Shown here: positions 37,638 through 47,202 of the stretch, piece by piece
Numbering within the stretch: the stretch's first letter is position 1
How the letters are laid out: every line of letters starts with the position of its first letter
NCBI RefSeq assembly: GCF_032027425.1
Contig: NZ_JAVSJA010000001.1
Span: 1,178,001-1,242,000 of the forward strand
Direction of reading: 5' to 3'
DNA from: Microcystis wesenbergii NRERC-220
Lineage (GTDB): Bacteria; Cyanobacteriota; Cyanobacteriia; Cyanobacteriales; Microcystaceae
Length of the DNA: 64,000 nucleotides
Notes under the pieces: generated by a model
The model's database searches: none
What the model saw: the letters and a program-made list of their open reading frames with translations, nothing else
Told to the model about the DNA's origin: nothing
Translations under genes and position numbers: made by a program

Positions 37638-38096
37638 ATTGTAGAATTGGTAAAGAGTAATCGTCGAAGTTATTGGGTTGCGCTTTTTCAAGCGAATTGA
37701 GCTATTTTCGACTTCGTATTGTTGCGCTCAACTCAAACTATGGGGCGATGCGCTCTGCTACCCAGTGCCTTCGCCATCGCACTTAAACCCACAGCTGCAA
37801 TTAAGTAGGTAGGCGTTAAAAATTGTCAGACACCACCTTTATCAAGGGTAGGGTTGATTCATGAATCAACCCTACCTTATCAGGGGGGCAGGGGGGATCG
37901 GCACCCCCCTTATCAAGGGGGGCAGGGGGGATCGAACCTAAAATCCATTTTAAATTTAATTATAACCAGCTACTTAATCTGCATGGTGCGTTCCCCAAAA
38001 ATCGATCGCTGGAGCAGTAGGAGCCACATTAGGGAACACACCCTACAAGATCATCTGCTACGCAGTGCCTTCGCCACCGCACTTAGTTATCCTCTC
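37638..38096. repeat. Composite repeat region after the MmeI-like gene
   Basis: Contains the 30-base palindrome GGTAGGGTTGATTCA/TGAATCAACCCTACC (37847-37876), a GGGGTGCCGATCCCCCC-type repeat (37895-37935, compare 43638 and 63415), and an inverted-end element GGTGCGTTCCCC...GGGAACACACC (37985-38046) related to 49395-49430 and 52525-52590. No credible gene is present. Confidence 0.75.
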
Positions 38097-38753
38097 CTAA
38101 CCGTGCATTGGACACTTTCCGCCAGAAACCAATTTTTCTAAAAATTGGCTATTATCAAAAAAATGTTCGACATAAGTCAGTTTTAAATCTGCATTTACAT
38201 CAGCAATTGTAATGCCATATACCTCAATTAGTTTGTTGGTAGGCGCGTGACCTTTAAATTCTCCTTGATGTGTTCCCCAATGCCTCCATTTAAAAATAAC
38301 TCTTGGCGGACCGCTATAAGCTTCAATAACTTCCCAAACAAAGCCAGTTTTAAAAGCATTCATAAAACTTGCTGCACCTGATTCAAAATCTTCTGCTTTT
38401 GAACTATAAACCGGTGTTTCGCCTAAAAATAAATTATAAGTTCCGCGTTCTATAATGTCTTGTACCGTATATTCCGGACCGTGGTTAGTACGCATTCTAA
38501 ATCGATGTATATCCACCGATGTCCATTGATTTGGATTTAGCTTATAAGTGGCTTCCATTTCAAATGTTCTTACTAAATTTTGTGCAATAGCTTCTAATGA
38601 GCCAGTTGGATGGTGTTTTTCGCTTTGCGCCCTTAATGTTTTATTCGTTCCTGAATAATCAGGGCGTTTTCCATAACGCCATTCTATGCCGTCATCAGCC
38701 ACAAGTACATTATCTCTATCTTGTATTTGAATAGGAATATTCTCTGCTGACAT
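38097..38753 (-). CDS. SnoaL-like / pathogen-related-protein-like protein
   Basis: 218 residues. The core SGPPRVIFKWRHWGTHQGEF and APTNKLIEVYGITIADVNAD reads like SnoaL-type cone folds and their plant pathogen-related protein cousins. The family includes polyketide cyclases and binding proteins, so no reaction can be assigned. The N-terminal part (NVLVADDGIEWRYGKRPDYS) is extra to a bare SnoaL domain. No operon partner; surrounded by repeats, which would fit acquisition. Confidence 0.6.
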   Translation of the reverse strand: MSAENIPIQIQDRDNVLVADDGIEWRYGKRPDYSGTNKTLRAQSEKHHPTGSLEAIAQNLVRTFEMEATYKLNPNQWTSVDIHRFRMRTNHGPEYTVQDIIERGTYNLFLGETPVYSSKAEDFESGAASFMNAFKTGFVWEVIEAYSGPPRVIFKWRHWGTHQGEFKGHAPTNKLIEVYGITIADVNADLKLTYVEHFFDNSQFLEKLVSGGKCPMHG

Positions 38754-39256
38754 ATTTAACTCCTTCTGTGATCTTTAAAATTGCTGAAACTTACCTAAAA
38801 AACGAATACCTCGTGTTTACCCAAAGGTTTAATTGAGCGGTAAATGATCGTATTTCCCCCCCAACAAAAACCCATTAATATTGTCCGCTCCAATGGTGTG
38901 TTATGCCCGATCACTTAACTATTCTTAATTTCCATGATCGCGAATAACCCCTGTGGACTGAACAAGGAAGCGAACCATTTTGCGATCACCTAATCTCTAA
39001 TTGAAACAGGCAACCTTGACGGACTTCACTGTTTGGCCTAACTATGGATTATACGGAAACTTTCCACATATCACGCTAAATACACATTTTTTAAAAAATC
39101 TTTCCGTATATTACTCTCCTATAAAGCGATCGCAAGAAACTTTCCCTAATAAAATTACAAGTAACCGTGTTATTTTGAAAATCCCACAGGGTGGCTGATA
39201 CAAAATTAGGTTATACTTCATCTTTATGAGAAAAGCTGCCATACCGGAATCTAATT
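38754..39256. other. Intergenic region, no supported gene
   Basis: About 500 bases, AT-rich. A 65-codon frame at 39001-39198 starts with TTG, lacks a ribosome binding site and shows no family text. I looked for a B12-type riboswitch box ahead of cobS and did not find one. ATACGGAAA and its complement flank 39050-39110 as a short inverted repeat. Confidence 0.4.
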
Positions 39257-40015
39257 TTGGGGAGATTGATTACCATATTTAAGTTCATTTGTCAAGAAAT
39301 TCGCTCATTTTTAGGTGCGATCGCTTTTTACACAATTATTCCGGTTCCGATTGCCTGGCCTGATTTTGGCAGAATTGCCCGATGGATTCCCTTAGTGGGC
39401 TTATTTTTGGGTTTAATTCTAGTTTTGCTCGATATAACTCTAGCTGGTCTGGGAATGCCCCCCTTAACTCGTGCGGTTGTCCTTGTGGCAGTTTGGGTTT
39501 ATCTAACGGGAGGACTACACCTTGATGGAGTTAGTGACACGGCCGATGGTTTAGCTGTCACTGACCCCCAGCGTCGTTTAGCGGTCATGGCCGATAGTGT
39601 TACCGGGGCCTTTGGAGTCATGGCCGTGATCATGGTTTTGCTGTTAAAAATCGCCGCTTTGACAGATTTAAGCGATAATCGAGCCTTAGCCCTAATTTTA
39701 GCACCAATTTGGGGACGTTGGGGGCAAGTAATGGCGATCGCTCTTTATCCCTACCTCAAACCCACCGGTAAGGGAGCCTTTCATAAAGTGGCTTTTTGTC
39801 TGCCTTGGGACTGTGGGGGAGTAATTTTGGGGTTAATCGCCCTATTTGGCGGTCTAAGGTGGGGAATAATCGCCATTAGTGCCGGAATCGCCCTCGCTCT
39901 GCTTACTGGTTACTGGTTATATCGTCGTCTTCGGGGTCATACCGGCGATACCTACGGTGCGGTGGTGGAGTGGACAGAGGCTCTATTCTTGGTTTTTTTG
40001 ACAATAATTACCTAA
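39257..40015 (+). CDS. cobS: Adenosylcobinamide-GDP ribazoletransferase (cobalamin synthase)
   Basis: 252 residues. The diagnostic segment GGLHLDGVSDTADGLA with D-x-x-D-T-A-D lies near 95, after IPLVGLFLGLILVLLD; six or so membrane helices cover the rest (FGVMAVIMVLLLKIAAL, LALILAPIWGRWGQVM). It joins alpha-ribazole and AdoCbi-GDP in the last steps of B12 synthesis at the membrane. The start is uncertain: TTG at 39257, with another TTG at 39266 after GGGGAGA. Its 3' end overlaps the convergent PPC gene by four bases. Confidence 0.93.
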   Translation: MGRLITIFKFICQEIRSFLGAIAFYTIIPVPIAWPDFGRIARWIPLVGLFLGLILVLLDITLAGLGMPPLTRAVVLVAVWVYLTGGLHLDGVSDTADGLAVTDPQRRLAVMADSVTGAFGVMAVIMVLLLKIAALTDLSDNRALALILAPIWGRWGQVMAIALYPYLKPTGKGAFHKVAFCLPWDCGGVILGLIALFGGLRWGIIAISAGIALALLTGYWLYRRLRGHTGDTYGAVVEWTEALFLVFLTIIT

Positions 40016-40473
40016 TTTTTGCCCTCCACGGCCCGTAAACGGGTTAATTTCAGGGTAAAATTTCCCCCACCGGTTTCTCCGAAAGCTCTCACCCGAATAA
40101 TATATTTACCCGACTCGGTAATGCGCGCAAAGAGGAGGGCATTAGTGCCACCATCGGGACCATCATCATTTTCCGCTACAGTGGAACCATCGTCGGCCAG
40201 GAGAATTAAAACTCCATCAAAATTTTCCGATTTGAGATCGATGGCCACCTGATCGTCCTTGTCCAAATCTACGGTATAATCCCTAGCAAACCCCCCCTCC
40301 CCCGTGGGAATATCTTTGTCGGTGAGAGTATCGTTAATTTCTTTATTGAGGATGAGGGGGACGGGATTATAGATTTTTTCCGCTCGCACCGGCAAAGATT
40401 GACCGCTTAACCAGAATAAAGTGAGCAAGACGCATAAACCAGAATAGCGACCAGTCAAAGGAAATCTTGTCAT
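40012..40473 (-). CDS. Exported PPC-domain protein
   Basis: 153 residues from ATG 40473 (another ATG at 40497 is in frame). Signal peptide with LCVLLTLFWLSGQSLPVRAE. The mature part is one bacterial pre-peptidase C-terminal (PPC) domain: DYTVDLDKDDQVAIDLKSEN, FDGVLILLADDGSTVAENDD, and ESGKYIIRVRAF. PPC domains are beta-sandwich modules usually fused to secreted proteases; here it stands alone, so it may be an adhesive or binding module. Confidence 0.8.
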   Translation of the reverse strand: MTRFPLTGRYSGLCVLLTLFWLSGQSLPVRAEKIYNPVPLILNKEINDTLTDKDIPTGEGGFARDYTVDLDKDDQVAIDLKSENFDGVLILLADDGSTVAENDDGPDGGTNALLFARITESGKYIIRVRAFGETGGGNFTLKLTRLRAVEGKN

Positions 40474-40697
40474 AATGGCAGATGTTCGTTTTCTCAATCT
40501 CCCTATTCTACAAAAAACTGATAACTATCAGCAGTTCGACAAAATTAAATTCAGAATCTGGAAAGGGGGAACAACAGAACTGCGGAACTGCCTGTAATTA
40601 ATTTGCTTAACTATGAATATATATTCCTTGTTGGCAAAAACGAGTGAAAAATCTCCCTTTGAGCAAGGGAGTAAGAGGGAAGATAAAACCCGTTTAA

Positions 40698-40827
40698 TAC
40701 TAAATCCTGTTATTAAAAACTGATTATTTATTCTCCCCTACCCCCCCTTGCCCCCCCGACGTCGGGGGGGTTGCCTCTTGCATGAGTGCCTGTCCTGATA
40801 TGTAGCCTATACTCAACGGATTTAGTA
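40698..40827. mobile_element. TA-type MITE (CTAAATC ends), complete copy
   Basis: TA then CTAAATCC at 40700 and GGATTTAG then TA at 40827: inverted ends flanked by a TA target duplication, as in IS630/Tc1-type elements. The middle carries the CCCCCCGACGTCGGGGGG palindrome. Homologous complete copy at 58653-58772, halves at 10793 and 60534. Confidence 0.8.
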
Positions 40828-40894
40828 TAAGGTAATTGCTGTGATTATTAATTGACAATATTTAAAGGAGATTAATTAAAAAATGAACTAGAAG

Positions 40895-41116
40895 TTAAAA
40901 ACTTAAAGGGGGTTCTTCCATGGGCAAAGAAGCTAAAGACTGAGTGATATGATAGGCTTGACCGCGATAGGTAACGGCTACCAGTTTCTGAATGGGTTGA
41001 ACGACACCACGGTTTTTTAAATAGGGAACACCACGATAGCTTAAAATCATCGGACTGGAAGCAACGGTGGCAGTGGGATTTTTCTCGTAAGCAATGCCGC
41101 GATAGGTTAATTTCAT
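40895..41116 (-). CDS. DUF4278 domain protein
   Basis: 73 residues, opening with MKLTYRGIAYEKN. The YRG motif occurs three times: LTYRGIAYE, LSYRGVPYL and VTYRGQAYH (near residues 3, 26 and 48). This small family is common in cyanobacteria and has no known role; expression is often stress related. A leftward frame upstream ends near 41210 with a potassium channel; the gap is about 93 bases. Confidence 0.85.
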   Translation of the reverse strand: MKLTYRGIAYEKNPTATVASSPMILSYRGVPYLKNRGVVQPIQKLVAVTYRGQAYHITQSLASLPMEEPPLSF

Positions 41117-41209
41117 AGCTGTCCCTGGAGATAATTAGTGAGCCATTCCTATCTCCATCTGCGGCGAAATTAATTCCAGAAAAGCTAAACTTTTTTCTGG
41201 GTAAATATC

Positions 41210-42286
41210 CTACCAAGAAGACCCTCGATAGCGCATTTCTCGACGCAAGGCATAACGACGGGCAAAATTGGGAACATCGCCCCGATGACCTAATAAAATG
41301 ACCGTATCGCCTTGCTGTAGAATGGTGGAATTGTCGGGATGGGTGATGACACGACCATCAAATTGACGGACAGCGACGATAATAAAAGCACCCTGTCCCC
41401 GCACTTCCATCTGACTGATAGGTTGTCCCAAAAAGGGCGAATCGCTTAAAATCGAGTATTCTTCAAATTGCAGGTCGATATCGGCTAATAATTCGTTGAG
41501 ATTGCGCCTACCTTCATCTTCCTGTAAAAAATCAATCGCGGCCGGATGGGTGATTAAATGGGCCATTCTCTCTGCTCCAATGGTAGCAGGTAAGACCACT
41601 TGATCGGCCCCGGCTAGTTTTAATTTTTTCTCGGTGCTGGGATATTCTCCCCTAGCGATGATGTATAGTTGCGGACTGAGTTCTCTTGCGGTTAAAGTGA
41701 TGAAGACATTTAAGGCATCATCGGGCAACACCGTCGCTAAAACTCGCGCTTTGTCGATACCGGCTTTCTGGAGAATACTTTCATCGGTGGCGTTACCATT
41801 AAGAGTTATGTAACCTTTTTCCTGAGCTAATCCAATGCGATCGGGGTTATTATCGACGATAATAAAAGATTGGGCTGTTTTTGCCAATTTAGTCGTTAGG
41901 ATGCGTCCTATGCGCCCAAAACCGCAGATTATGACGTGATTTTCTAAGCATTCCATCTCTTTATTCATCCGGCGATCGCTAAAAGCTCTGTTAATTTCTC
42001 CCTCGGTCAGCATCTGAAAAAACCCTCCCACCACATAAACGGCCGAGGTGGTCCCACAGATGATAACTAACATGGTAAAAGCTCTCAGACTGGGAGTGTT
42101 AATCGGTTTAACTTCCCCGAAACCTACCCCAAATATGGTGATAATCACCATATAAACGGCATCGAGAAAACTCCAACCGTAGGCCATATAACCGATAGTT
42201 GCTCCGACTACCGTAGCGAGAAAAAAACTCGCACCGATGATAATCCTTTTCAGTGAACTTTGCATCGATTTCCGTGACCTGACCAT
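41210..42286 (-). CDS. Potassium channel-like protein with RCK domains
   Basis: 358 residues. Two membrane helices (about 13-33 and 68-90) flank a pore loop whose selectivity filter reads IFGVGFGE (about 52-59) instead of TVGYGD. A Rossmann RCK_N domain follows (VIICGFGRIGRILTTKLAK, near 112-130), then an RCK_C (PFLGQPISQMEVRGQGAFI, near 290). The family includes MthK-like and Kch-like channels gated by ligands. The altered filter (Phe for Tyr, Glu for Asp) could change ion choice. Start could also be Met8. Confidence 0.85.
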   Translation of the reverse strand: MVRSRKSMQSSLKRIIIGASFFLATVVGATIGYMAYGWSFLDAVYMVIITIFGVGFGEVKPINTPSLRAFTMLVIICGTTSAVYVVGGFFQMLTEGEINRAFSDRRMNKEMECLENHVIICGFGRIGRILTTKLAKTAQSFIIVDNNPDRIGLAQEKGYITLNGNATDESILQKAGIDKARVLATVLPDDALNVFITLTARELSPQLYIIARGEYPSTEKKLKLAGADQVVLPATIGAERMAHLITHPAAIDFLQEDEGRRNLNELLADIDLQFEEYSILSDSPFLGQPISQMEVRGQGAFIIVAVRQFDGRVITHPDNSTILQQGDTVILLGHRGDVPNFARRYALRREMRYRGSSW

Positions 42287-42301
42287 CTAGCTATCAGCTT
42301 A

Positions 42302-42336
42302 CAACAGTTATCAGTTATCAGTTATCAGTTATCAGT
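42302..42336. repeat. CAGTTAT heptamer tandem repeat
   Basis: CAGTTAT is repeated five times in a row, directly upstream of the potassium channel gene. Same class as 53595-53650. Confidence 0.85.
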
Positions 42337-42370
42337 TATCGGATGTGAGTTTTTAGCTATCGAACTACTT

Positions 42371-42596
42371 AGGGTTTGCAGAATAAGTCCCCAGAGGGAA
42401 TCTAGGAGCCACACAGTTGGCAAAATGGTAATTTCGTCGCTTAGTTTCTGAATTTTATCTGGCGATAGCCAATAAAAGTGCAAGGGTTTTGAGTCCCTCG
42501 GATCGATTTCTCAACGTTTGTTTCTTGCACTTTTTTGGTTAAAAAAGTCCCAAAAACCTTTTCTAGCAAGGATTATACTGATATTCAGCAAACCCT
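42371..42596. mobile_element. MITE-like element, AGGGTTTGC ends, ACTT duplication
   Basis: AGGGTTTGCAGAATA at 42371 and TATTCAGCAAACCCT ending at 42596 are inverted ends matching at 14 of 15 positions. ACTT precedes (42367-42370) and follows (42597-42600). No coding frame inside. 226 bp, related to 26398-26613. Confidence 0.85.
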
Positions 42597-42662
42597 ACTT
42601 AATCAGTACATAGCATAAAAGCAAGCTGTGATTGAGTTATAATTTTTGGAGATGTTTACTGA

Positions 42663-43517
42663 TTACTGTTTACTGATTACTGTTGAGACTTGACATTGGG
42701 GACAAAAATGAGAGGAGCGCCCACTTAATTTAATTCTGGCAATAGTTGCACCGCAAAGACGACAATTTTCGCCAGTACGACCATAAACCCAGGCCATCGC
42801 CCCATAATTGCCGTTAACTCCCGTAACGTGGAGAAAATCGCTAAAACTGGTGCCGCCTTCAGCGATCGCGGTTTCCAATACAGAAATAATGTTTTTTGTC
42901 AATAAGTCTATTTGCTCAATTTTTAAGAGATTAGCGGCAGTTTGGGGATGGATACCACTTTTAAAAAGAACTTCATCCGCGTAGATATTGCCAATTCCTG
43001 CCACCACATTTTGATCGAGGAGAAAAGTTTTAATCGGACGACGACTTTTTTGACAGTGACTATAGAGGTAATCGGGGGTAAAATTGCGATCGAAGGGTTC
43101 TAGTCCCAGTTTTTTGAGACCAGTAATCACAGTTTCTGGGGTTTTATCGGCGGCAATCCACCAAATTTTCCCGAAAGTGCGGGTATCGATAAAGCGCAAT
43201 TCTTGCTGATTAGCAAAAAAGAAGCGTAAGCGCGTATGAATCGGCAGGGGAGTGGTATCTTTTACCCAGAGCAATTGTCCGGTCATACGCAGATGAACCC
43301 CGATACTGCTACCATTATCTAAATTGGCGAGGAGATATTTGCCCCGGCGCTGCCAATTGCTAATCGTGGTCTGAGCAATTCCTTGCAGAAAAGTTGCCTC
43401 GCAATTAGGATAGGCTAGGGTACGCTGTAATAATACTTCCCCACCGATAATTTTTTTGCCCTGGGTAACTTGATTTAACCCGCGACGCACCGTTTCTACT
43501 TCTGGCAATTCTGGCAT
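42663..43517 (-). CDS. mutM: Formamidopyrimidine-DNA glycosylase
   Basis: 284 residues. MPELPEVETVRRGLNQ gives Pro2 and Glu3, the catalytic N-terminus after Met removal. HLRMTGQLLW near 76, GIGNIYADEVLF near 172-183, FSDFLHVTGVNGNYG near 225 and the terminal zinc finger CRLCG...CPQC (about 253-275) complete the enzyme. It removes 8-oxoguanine and other oxidised purines. Preceded by heptamer and TA-like repeats. Confidence 0.97.
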   Translation of the reverse strand: MPELPEVETVRRGLNQVTQGKKIIGGEVLLQRTLAYPNCEATFLQGIAQTTISNWQRRGKYLLANLDNGSSIGVHLRMTGQLLWVKDTTPLPIHTRLRFFFANQQELRFIDTRTFGKIWWIAADKTPETVITGLKKLGLEPFDRNFTPDYLYSHCQKSRRPIKTFLLDQNVVAGIGNIYADEVLFKSGIHPQTAANLLKIEQIDLLTKNIISVLETAIAEGGTSFSDFLHVTGVNGNYGAMAWVYGRTGENCRLCGATIARIKLSGRSSHFCPQCQVSTVISKQ

Positions 43518-43739
43518 ATAAGTGATTGAACAAAATTAAGTTCTTGGTTAGGGTAGGCAAAAGGCAAAAGATAGATAAACAGAACTTTTTAAGTAAGTGA
43601 TTCTAATTAAATATAAGATAGATTTTGCCTCTGATCCCCCCTGCCCCCCTTGATAAGGGGGGTGCCGATAGGTGGGGGGATCAGAAAATTTTTAACACCT
43701 ACCTACTGATCGGGAAACGACACCAGATTAACGTCAATT
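43518..43739. repeat. Repeat-containing spacer
   Basis: ATCCCCCCTGCCCCCCTT and GGGGGGTGCCGATAGG (43638-43680) form the inverted unit also found near 37900 and 63415. AGGCAAAAGGCAAAAG is at 43555. No gene. Confidence 0.7.
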
Positions 43740-45110
43740 CTACTTTAACTTTAACATTTCGATAGTATCAATTATTTCCCGTTCAAAACTGACTTGAGCG
43801 CGATTAGTTTTACCACCAATATAAAAGCGATCACCCGATTGTAAAGCCCAAATTTGGGAATGGGAAAAGTAACTCATTACTACTCCCATCATCAATAAAG
43901 CAAAACCTAAATAGACAATCGGGACTCCCGGATCTGCCTTAATTTGTAAACCTGTACTGCCCACTAATTCGACTATTTTTAGATTAACTCCATTGATAGG
44001 AATCGTCATTCCTTCTCGTACAGCAGAGGTTAAATCTCCCTTAGCATCATAGACAACTAACGTACCTTGTAAATCTCTGGCTAAAAGAGAAACTCCCTCA
44101 CTAAGATCGGTTTTAGTCGGAATCCAAGTTCCCCAGATTTGTCCATTACCTTTCGTGTCTAAACTAGCCATCGGTAGCTGTAGGATTGGACTATTATTCA
44201 CCTGTACTTTTACCCCAGCAATTCCCCAACTGGTTTGATAAAAAGTCACCCCTTTATGGTGCAAAGGTTGATTAACTTGAATAGTTTTGCGATCGATCTG
44301 CTGTCCTTGATTATCGATTACCGACAGATCAGAATAAAATTGTTCTACGTCACCTTTAGGACTATAATCAATCCAAAAACGATTAACTTTAATCCCCCAA
44401 TCTTTAGGGAGAGAATTTTTAGATAATGGTCCGGCTTCAATAATATTTTTAACCTGAAAACTATCGCCACTAGCTACCATTTCTTGAGCGAAAAAGCCGG
44501 TTAACGCTCCCCAGATCGCTCCCGCTAAAATAATTAACATGGCTGCATGAACGATAATCGGACCGATTTTACCAATCAGACCTTTACGAGCATAAAGACT
44601 GTTATTTTCTAGAAAAACTTTGTAGCCTTTTTTTTCTAATAAGGGGGTTAGTGATTCTAGGGAACCGGTTTCTAATTCAGCACTTAAAGCTAGTTTTTGA
44701 AATTGGCGAGATTGTTGATAAAATTGCCAGTTTCTTGCCGCCTTTAAAGCGGGTAATTGTCGTCGGAAGGTACAAGCGGTTAAACTGGAACCAAAGAGAA
44801 TTAATAATGATAGATACCACCAAGTGCTATAAACATGATTTAATCCCAATAGTAATAAAACTTTCCAAGTCAGAAAGCCAAATAAAGCGGGTTTTTCAGG
44901 ATAATTAACTTGGTAGAAAGATAGAGATTGGCCCTGTTCGATTACCGTCCCAGAAATGCTAAAAATAGCGATTAAAAGTAAGAGGATAATTGCCAATCGC
45001 AGATCGGCAATAGTCTGGATAAATTTACGTCCCCATTGAGGCGGTCTATTCTTTAAATTTGAGGAAGTTTCCGATATAGTCATAGTTAAAAGTTTTGTCA
45101 TTTTAGCCAA
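43740..45110 (-). CDS. ccs1: Cytochrome c biogenesis protein Ccs1/ResB
   Basis: 456 residues. N-terminal helices [21 protein letters not shown] and [20 protein letters not shown], a third near 77-98, a large lumenal loop, and a fourth helix after [27 protein letters not shown]. The [14 protein letters not shown] stretch in the middle holds the conserved His. Ccs1 works with CcsA at the thylakoid to carry heme and join it to apocytochromes such as c6 and f. Its partner ccdA is 23 bases upstream on the same strand. Start could be a later Met. Confidence 0.93.
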   Translation of the reverse strand: MAKMTKLLTMTISETSSNLKNRPPQWGRKFIQTIADLRLAIILLLLIAIFSISGTVIEQGQSLSFYQVNYPEKPALFGFLTWKVLLLLGLNHVYSTWWYLSLLILFGSSLTACTFRRQLPALKAARNWQFYQQSRQFQKLALSAELETGSLESLTPLLEKKGYKVFLENNSLYARKGLIGKIGPIIVHAAMLIILAGAIWGALTGFFAQEMVASGDSFQVKNIIEAGPLSKNSLPKDWGIKVNRFWIDYSPKGDVEQFYSDLSVIDNQGQQIDRKTIQVNQPLHHKGVTFYQTSWGIAGVKVQVNNSPILQLPMASLDTKGNGQIWGTWIPTKTDLSEGVSLLARDLQGTLVVYDAKGDLTSAVREGMTIPINGVNLKIVELVGSTGLQIKADPGVPIVYLGFALLMMGVVMSYFSHSQIWALQSGDRFYIGGKTNRAQVSFEREIIDTIEMLKLK

Positions 45111-45133
45111 TTATCTATCATAACTCTCCACCA

Positions 45134-45862
45134 TCACAGCAGACGGGATAATAAAGAAAAAACTCCAAAACCGATTAATAAAACCCCACTGACAGGATTA
45201 ATCCAACCGGACCATTGACGCAGGGAAAGAAAGCTTTTCAGCGAGGCAGTAAAAGAACCGACGATAATTAGGGGTAAAACATAGCCAGCAGTGTAGGATA
45301 ACAATAATCCCCCTCCTAAGCTTAAATCCCCCGTATTTGCCACCCATGCCAATAAAGTTGCTAGAACAGGTGTACTGCAAGGAGAGGCGATTAAACCAAA
45401 TGTTAAACCAAGAAGATAGGACCGCAAAATCGGAGGAAAATCCCCGGTAATCCAATCGGTAGCGCCAAGGGAGGGGAAGCGCAGGGGTAATAATTCCAAG
45501 AGGTTTAACCCCATCAAAATAGCGATCGCACTGACGATAATTGGTAAACCGATCCCCACCTGTCCATAGACTTTTCCTAAAGTAGCGGCAATTAGTCCCA
45601 ATCCCGCTAAGGTGGTGGCTAATCCCAGAGAAAACCATGTGGACTGCCAAAAAGCCGCTAAACGACCTTGATTTTCGTAACCCCCGATATAAGCGACGGT
45701 AATCGGCAACATCGACAGCATACAGGGGGTAAGACTGGTGAGTAAACCGGCTAGAAAAATCACGGCAATACTGACAAAACTAAGGTGAGTTAGTTGGGAA
45801 GTCACTAAGCGATCGGCGTATTGTTCAAGGTGATAGAGTTGAGTCTGTAATTGGTCTAACAT
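45134..45862 (-). CDS. ccdA: Thiol-disulfide transporter CcdA
   Basis: 242 residues with six membrane helices. Two conserved cysteines sit in LTSLTPCMLSMLPI (near 47) and GLIASPCSTPVLATLL (near 160), the reducing-electron shuttle pair. CcdA passes electrons from stromal thioredoxin to the lumenal side so that apocytochrome heme-site cysteines stay reduced. It lies 18 bases after a VOC gene and 23 before ccs1, which gives a cytochrome-assembly pair. Confidence 0.95.
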   Translation of the reverse strand: MLDQLQTQLYHLEQYADRLVTSQLTHLSFVSIAVIFLAGLLTSLTPCMLSMLPITVAYIGGYENQGRLAAFWQSTWFSLGLATTLAGLGLIAATLGKVYGQVGIGLPIIVSAIAILMGLNLLELLPLRFPSLGATDWITGDFPPILRSYLLGLTFGLIASPCSTPVLATLLAWVANTGDLSLGGGLLLSYTAGYVLPLIIVGSFTASLKSFLSLRQWSGWINPVSGVLLIGFGVFSLLSRLL

Positions 45863-45880
45863 ATCGGGGAATTTTTCAGG

Positions 45881-46243
45881 CTAAATTTGGCTCATTTCTA
45901 GGATATTACCATCGGGATCACTGACAAATAATGCCTTTCTACCCGAGGCACTCATTTGAATTGTATAACCTTGACTTTCTAGATAGTTACCCATGGCTGC
46001 CACGTCATCAATAGCGAAGGCAATATGAGGATTGCGTCCCCATTTTTCGGGATTGGGACGGTAGTTTTGGTAATTGGTATCGACAATTAAATGAATTTGA
46101 TAATCTCCCACTTGATACCAAACCCCATCGTATTGAAAAGGGCGATCAATTCTAGTCAATCCTAGAACATTTTCGTAAAAGTTAACGGCTTTTTCTAGCT
46201 CCGTGACTAAAATCGCCGTGTGTAAGGATTTGGTGATGTTCAT
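45881..46243 (-). CDS. VOC superfamily protein (glyoxalase-like)
   Basis: 120 residues from ATG 46243. HTAILVTELEKAVNFYENVL, GLTRIDRPFQY, HIAFAIDDV and FVSDPDGNILEM give the two beta-alpha-beta-beta-beta repeats of the vicinal oxygen chelate fold with likely metal ligands at His and Glu. Substrate unknown. The start lies 3 bases past the permease stop and the gene is 18 bases before ccdA, so it is translated with the surrounding run. Confidence 0.85.
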   Translation of the reverse strand: MNITKSLHTAILVTELEKAVNFYENVLGLTRIDRPFQYDGVWYQVGDYQIHLIVDTNYQNYRPNPEKWGRNPHIAFAIDDVAAMGNYLESQGYTIQMSASGRKALFVSDPDGNILEMSQI

Positions 46244-46245
46244 AG

Positions 46246-47202
46246 TTAATATCTGACTCGCGGATCGAGCCAACTATAGGTTAAATCGGCAATTAAGTTA
46301 AAGATAACAATTAAAATCCCATAGATAAAGGTAATCGCCATCACTACGGGGGTATCACTGCGGGAAATAGAATCAATTAATAAAGCACCGATACCCGGCA
46401 CACGAAACACTTGTTCTGTAACTAAAGCACCGGTAAAAATTGAGGGAATATCGAGAGCAATCAGGGTGACAACGGGGATTAAAGCATTACGCACTATATG
46501 CTTAGTTAGGACAGAAAAATTAGTTAGTCCCTTGGCTAAGGCAGTTTTAACGTACTCTTGGTGAATTTCTTCAGTTACGGAAGAACGCACGAAACGCATC
46601 AACATCGCCCCTTGATATAAGCTTAATACGGTTACGGGCATAATTGACTGTTTAACCTGCTCGATCAAACTATTAAAATCGCGGATTTCTAGGGTACTGT
46701 TATAAAAAGATGGTAGCCAGTTTAACTGCACACTAAAGATAATAATTAATAATAATCCCGTCACAAAGGTGGGTAAAGAAAAGCCCAGCAGGGAAAAAGT
46801 AGAGATGATTTTGTCTAACCAAGAATAGCGCTTGACTGCTGAAATTACGCCCAAAGGAAAAGCAATTAAAACCCCGAAAATATAGGCAATACCGACAATC
46901 CAGAGGGTTGTGGGTAAACGCTGCCAAATGAGGGTAAAAACTGGGCTGCGACTGGTGAAAGAATAGCCCATATCTCCTTGAAGAAATGCTAACAACCACT
47001 TGATATAACGCACGGGAAGGGGTTGATCTAATCCGAGACTTTTGCGAATATTTTCTCGCACCGCTTCCGTAATAGCTGGATTAGCGGCAAATTCCCCCAT
47101 CGGATCCCCCGGCGCTAGGGCCAAAATGCCAAAAACCACCATACTAATGGCTAAAAGAGTGGGAATCGAAAATAATAATCTTCTCAGAAAATATTTGAGC
47201 AT
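46246..47202 (-). CDS. Peptide-type ABC transporter permease (DppB/OppB family)
   Basis: 318 residues with six membrane helices. The EAA-type loop EYVKTALAKGLTNFSVLTKH near 215-235 docks the ATPase; LAPGDPMGEFAANP and SLGLDQPLPVRYIKWL are conserved in DppB-type permeases. These normally form a dimer with a DppC-type permease and two ATPases, but none is encoded nearby. It starts directly at the stop of the binding-protein gene (no gap). The missing partners must be elsewhere. Confidence 0.93.
   Translation of the reverse strand: MLKYFLRRLLFSIPTLLAISMVVFGILALAPGDPMGEFAANPAITEAVRENIRKSLGLDQPLPVRYIKWLLAFLQGDMGYSFTSRSPVFTLIWQRLPTTLWIVGIAYIFGVLIAFPLGVISAVKRYSWLDKIISTFSLLGFSLPTFVTGLLLIIIFSVQLNWLPSFYNSTLEIRDFNSLIEQVKQSIMPVTVLSLYQGAMLMRFVRSSVTEEIHQEYVKTALAKGLTNFSVLTKHIVRNALIPVVTLIALDIPSIFTGALVTEQVFRVPGIGALLIDSISRSDTPVVMAITFIYGILIVIFNLIADLTYSWLDPRVRY

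Noticed and set aside
37854-38141. 95-codon frame after the MmeI-like gene
   Set aside because: It is built from palindromic and GC-rich repeats found elsewhere in the window.
39001-39198. 65-codon frame before cobS
   Set aside because: TTG start without a ribosome binding site; composition follows AT-rich spacer and a short inverted repeat lies within it.
38754-39256. Cobalamin riboswitch ahead of cobS
   Set aside because: I looked for the conserved B12-box GCCACTG core and surrounding stems and could not find them.
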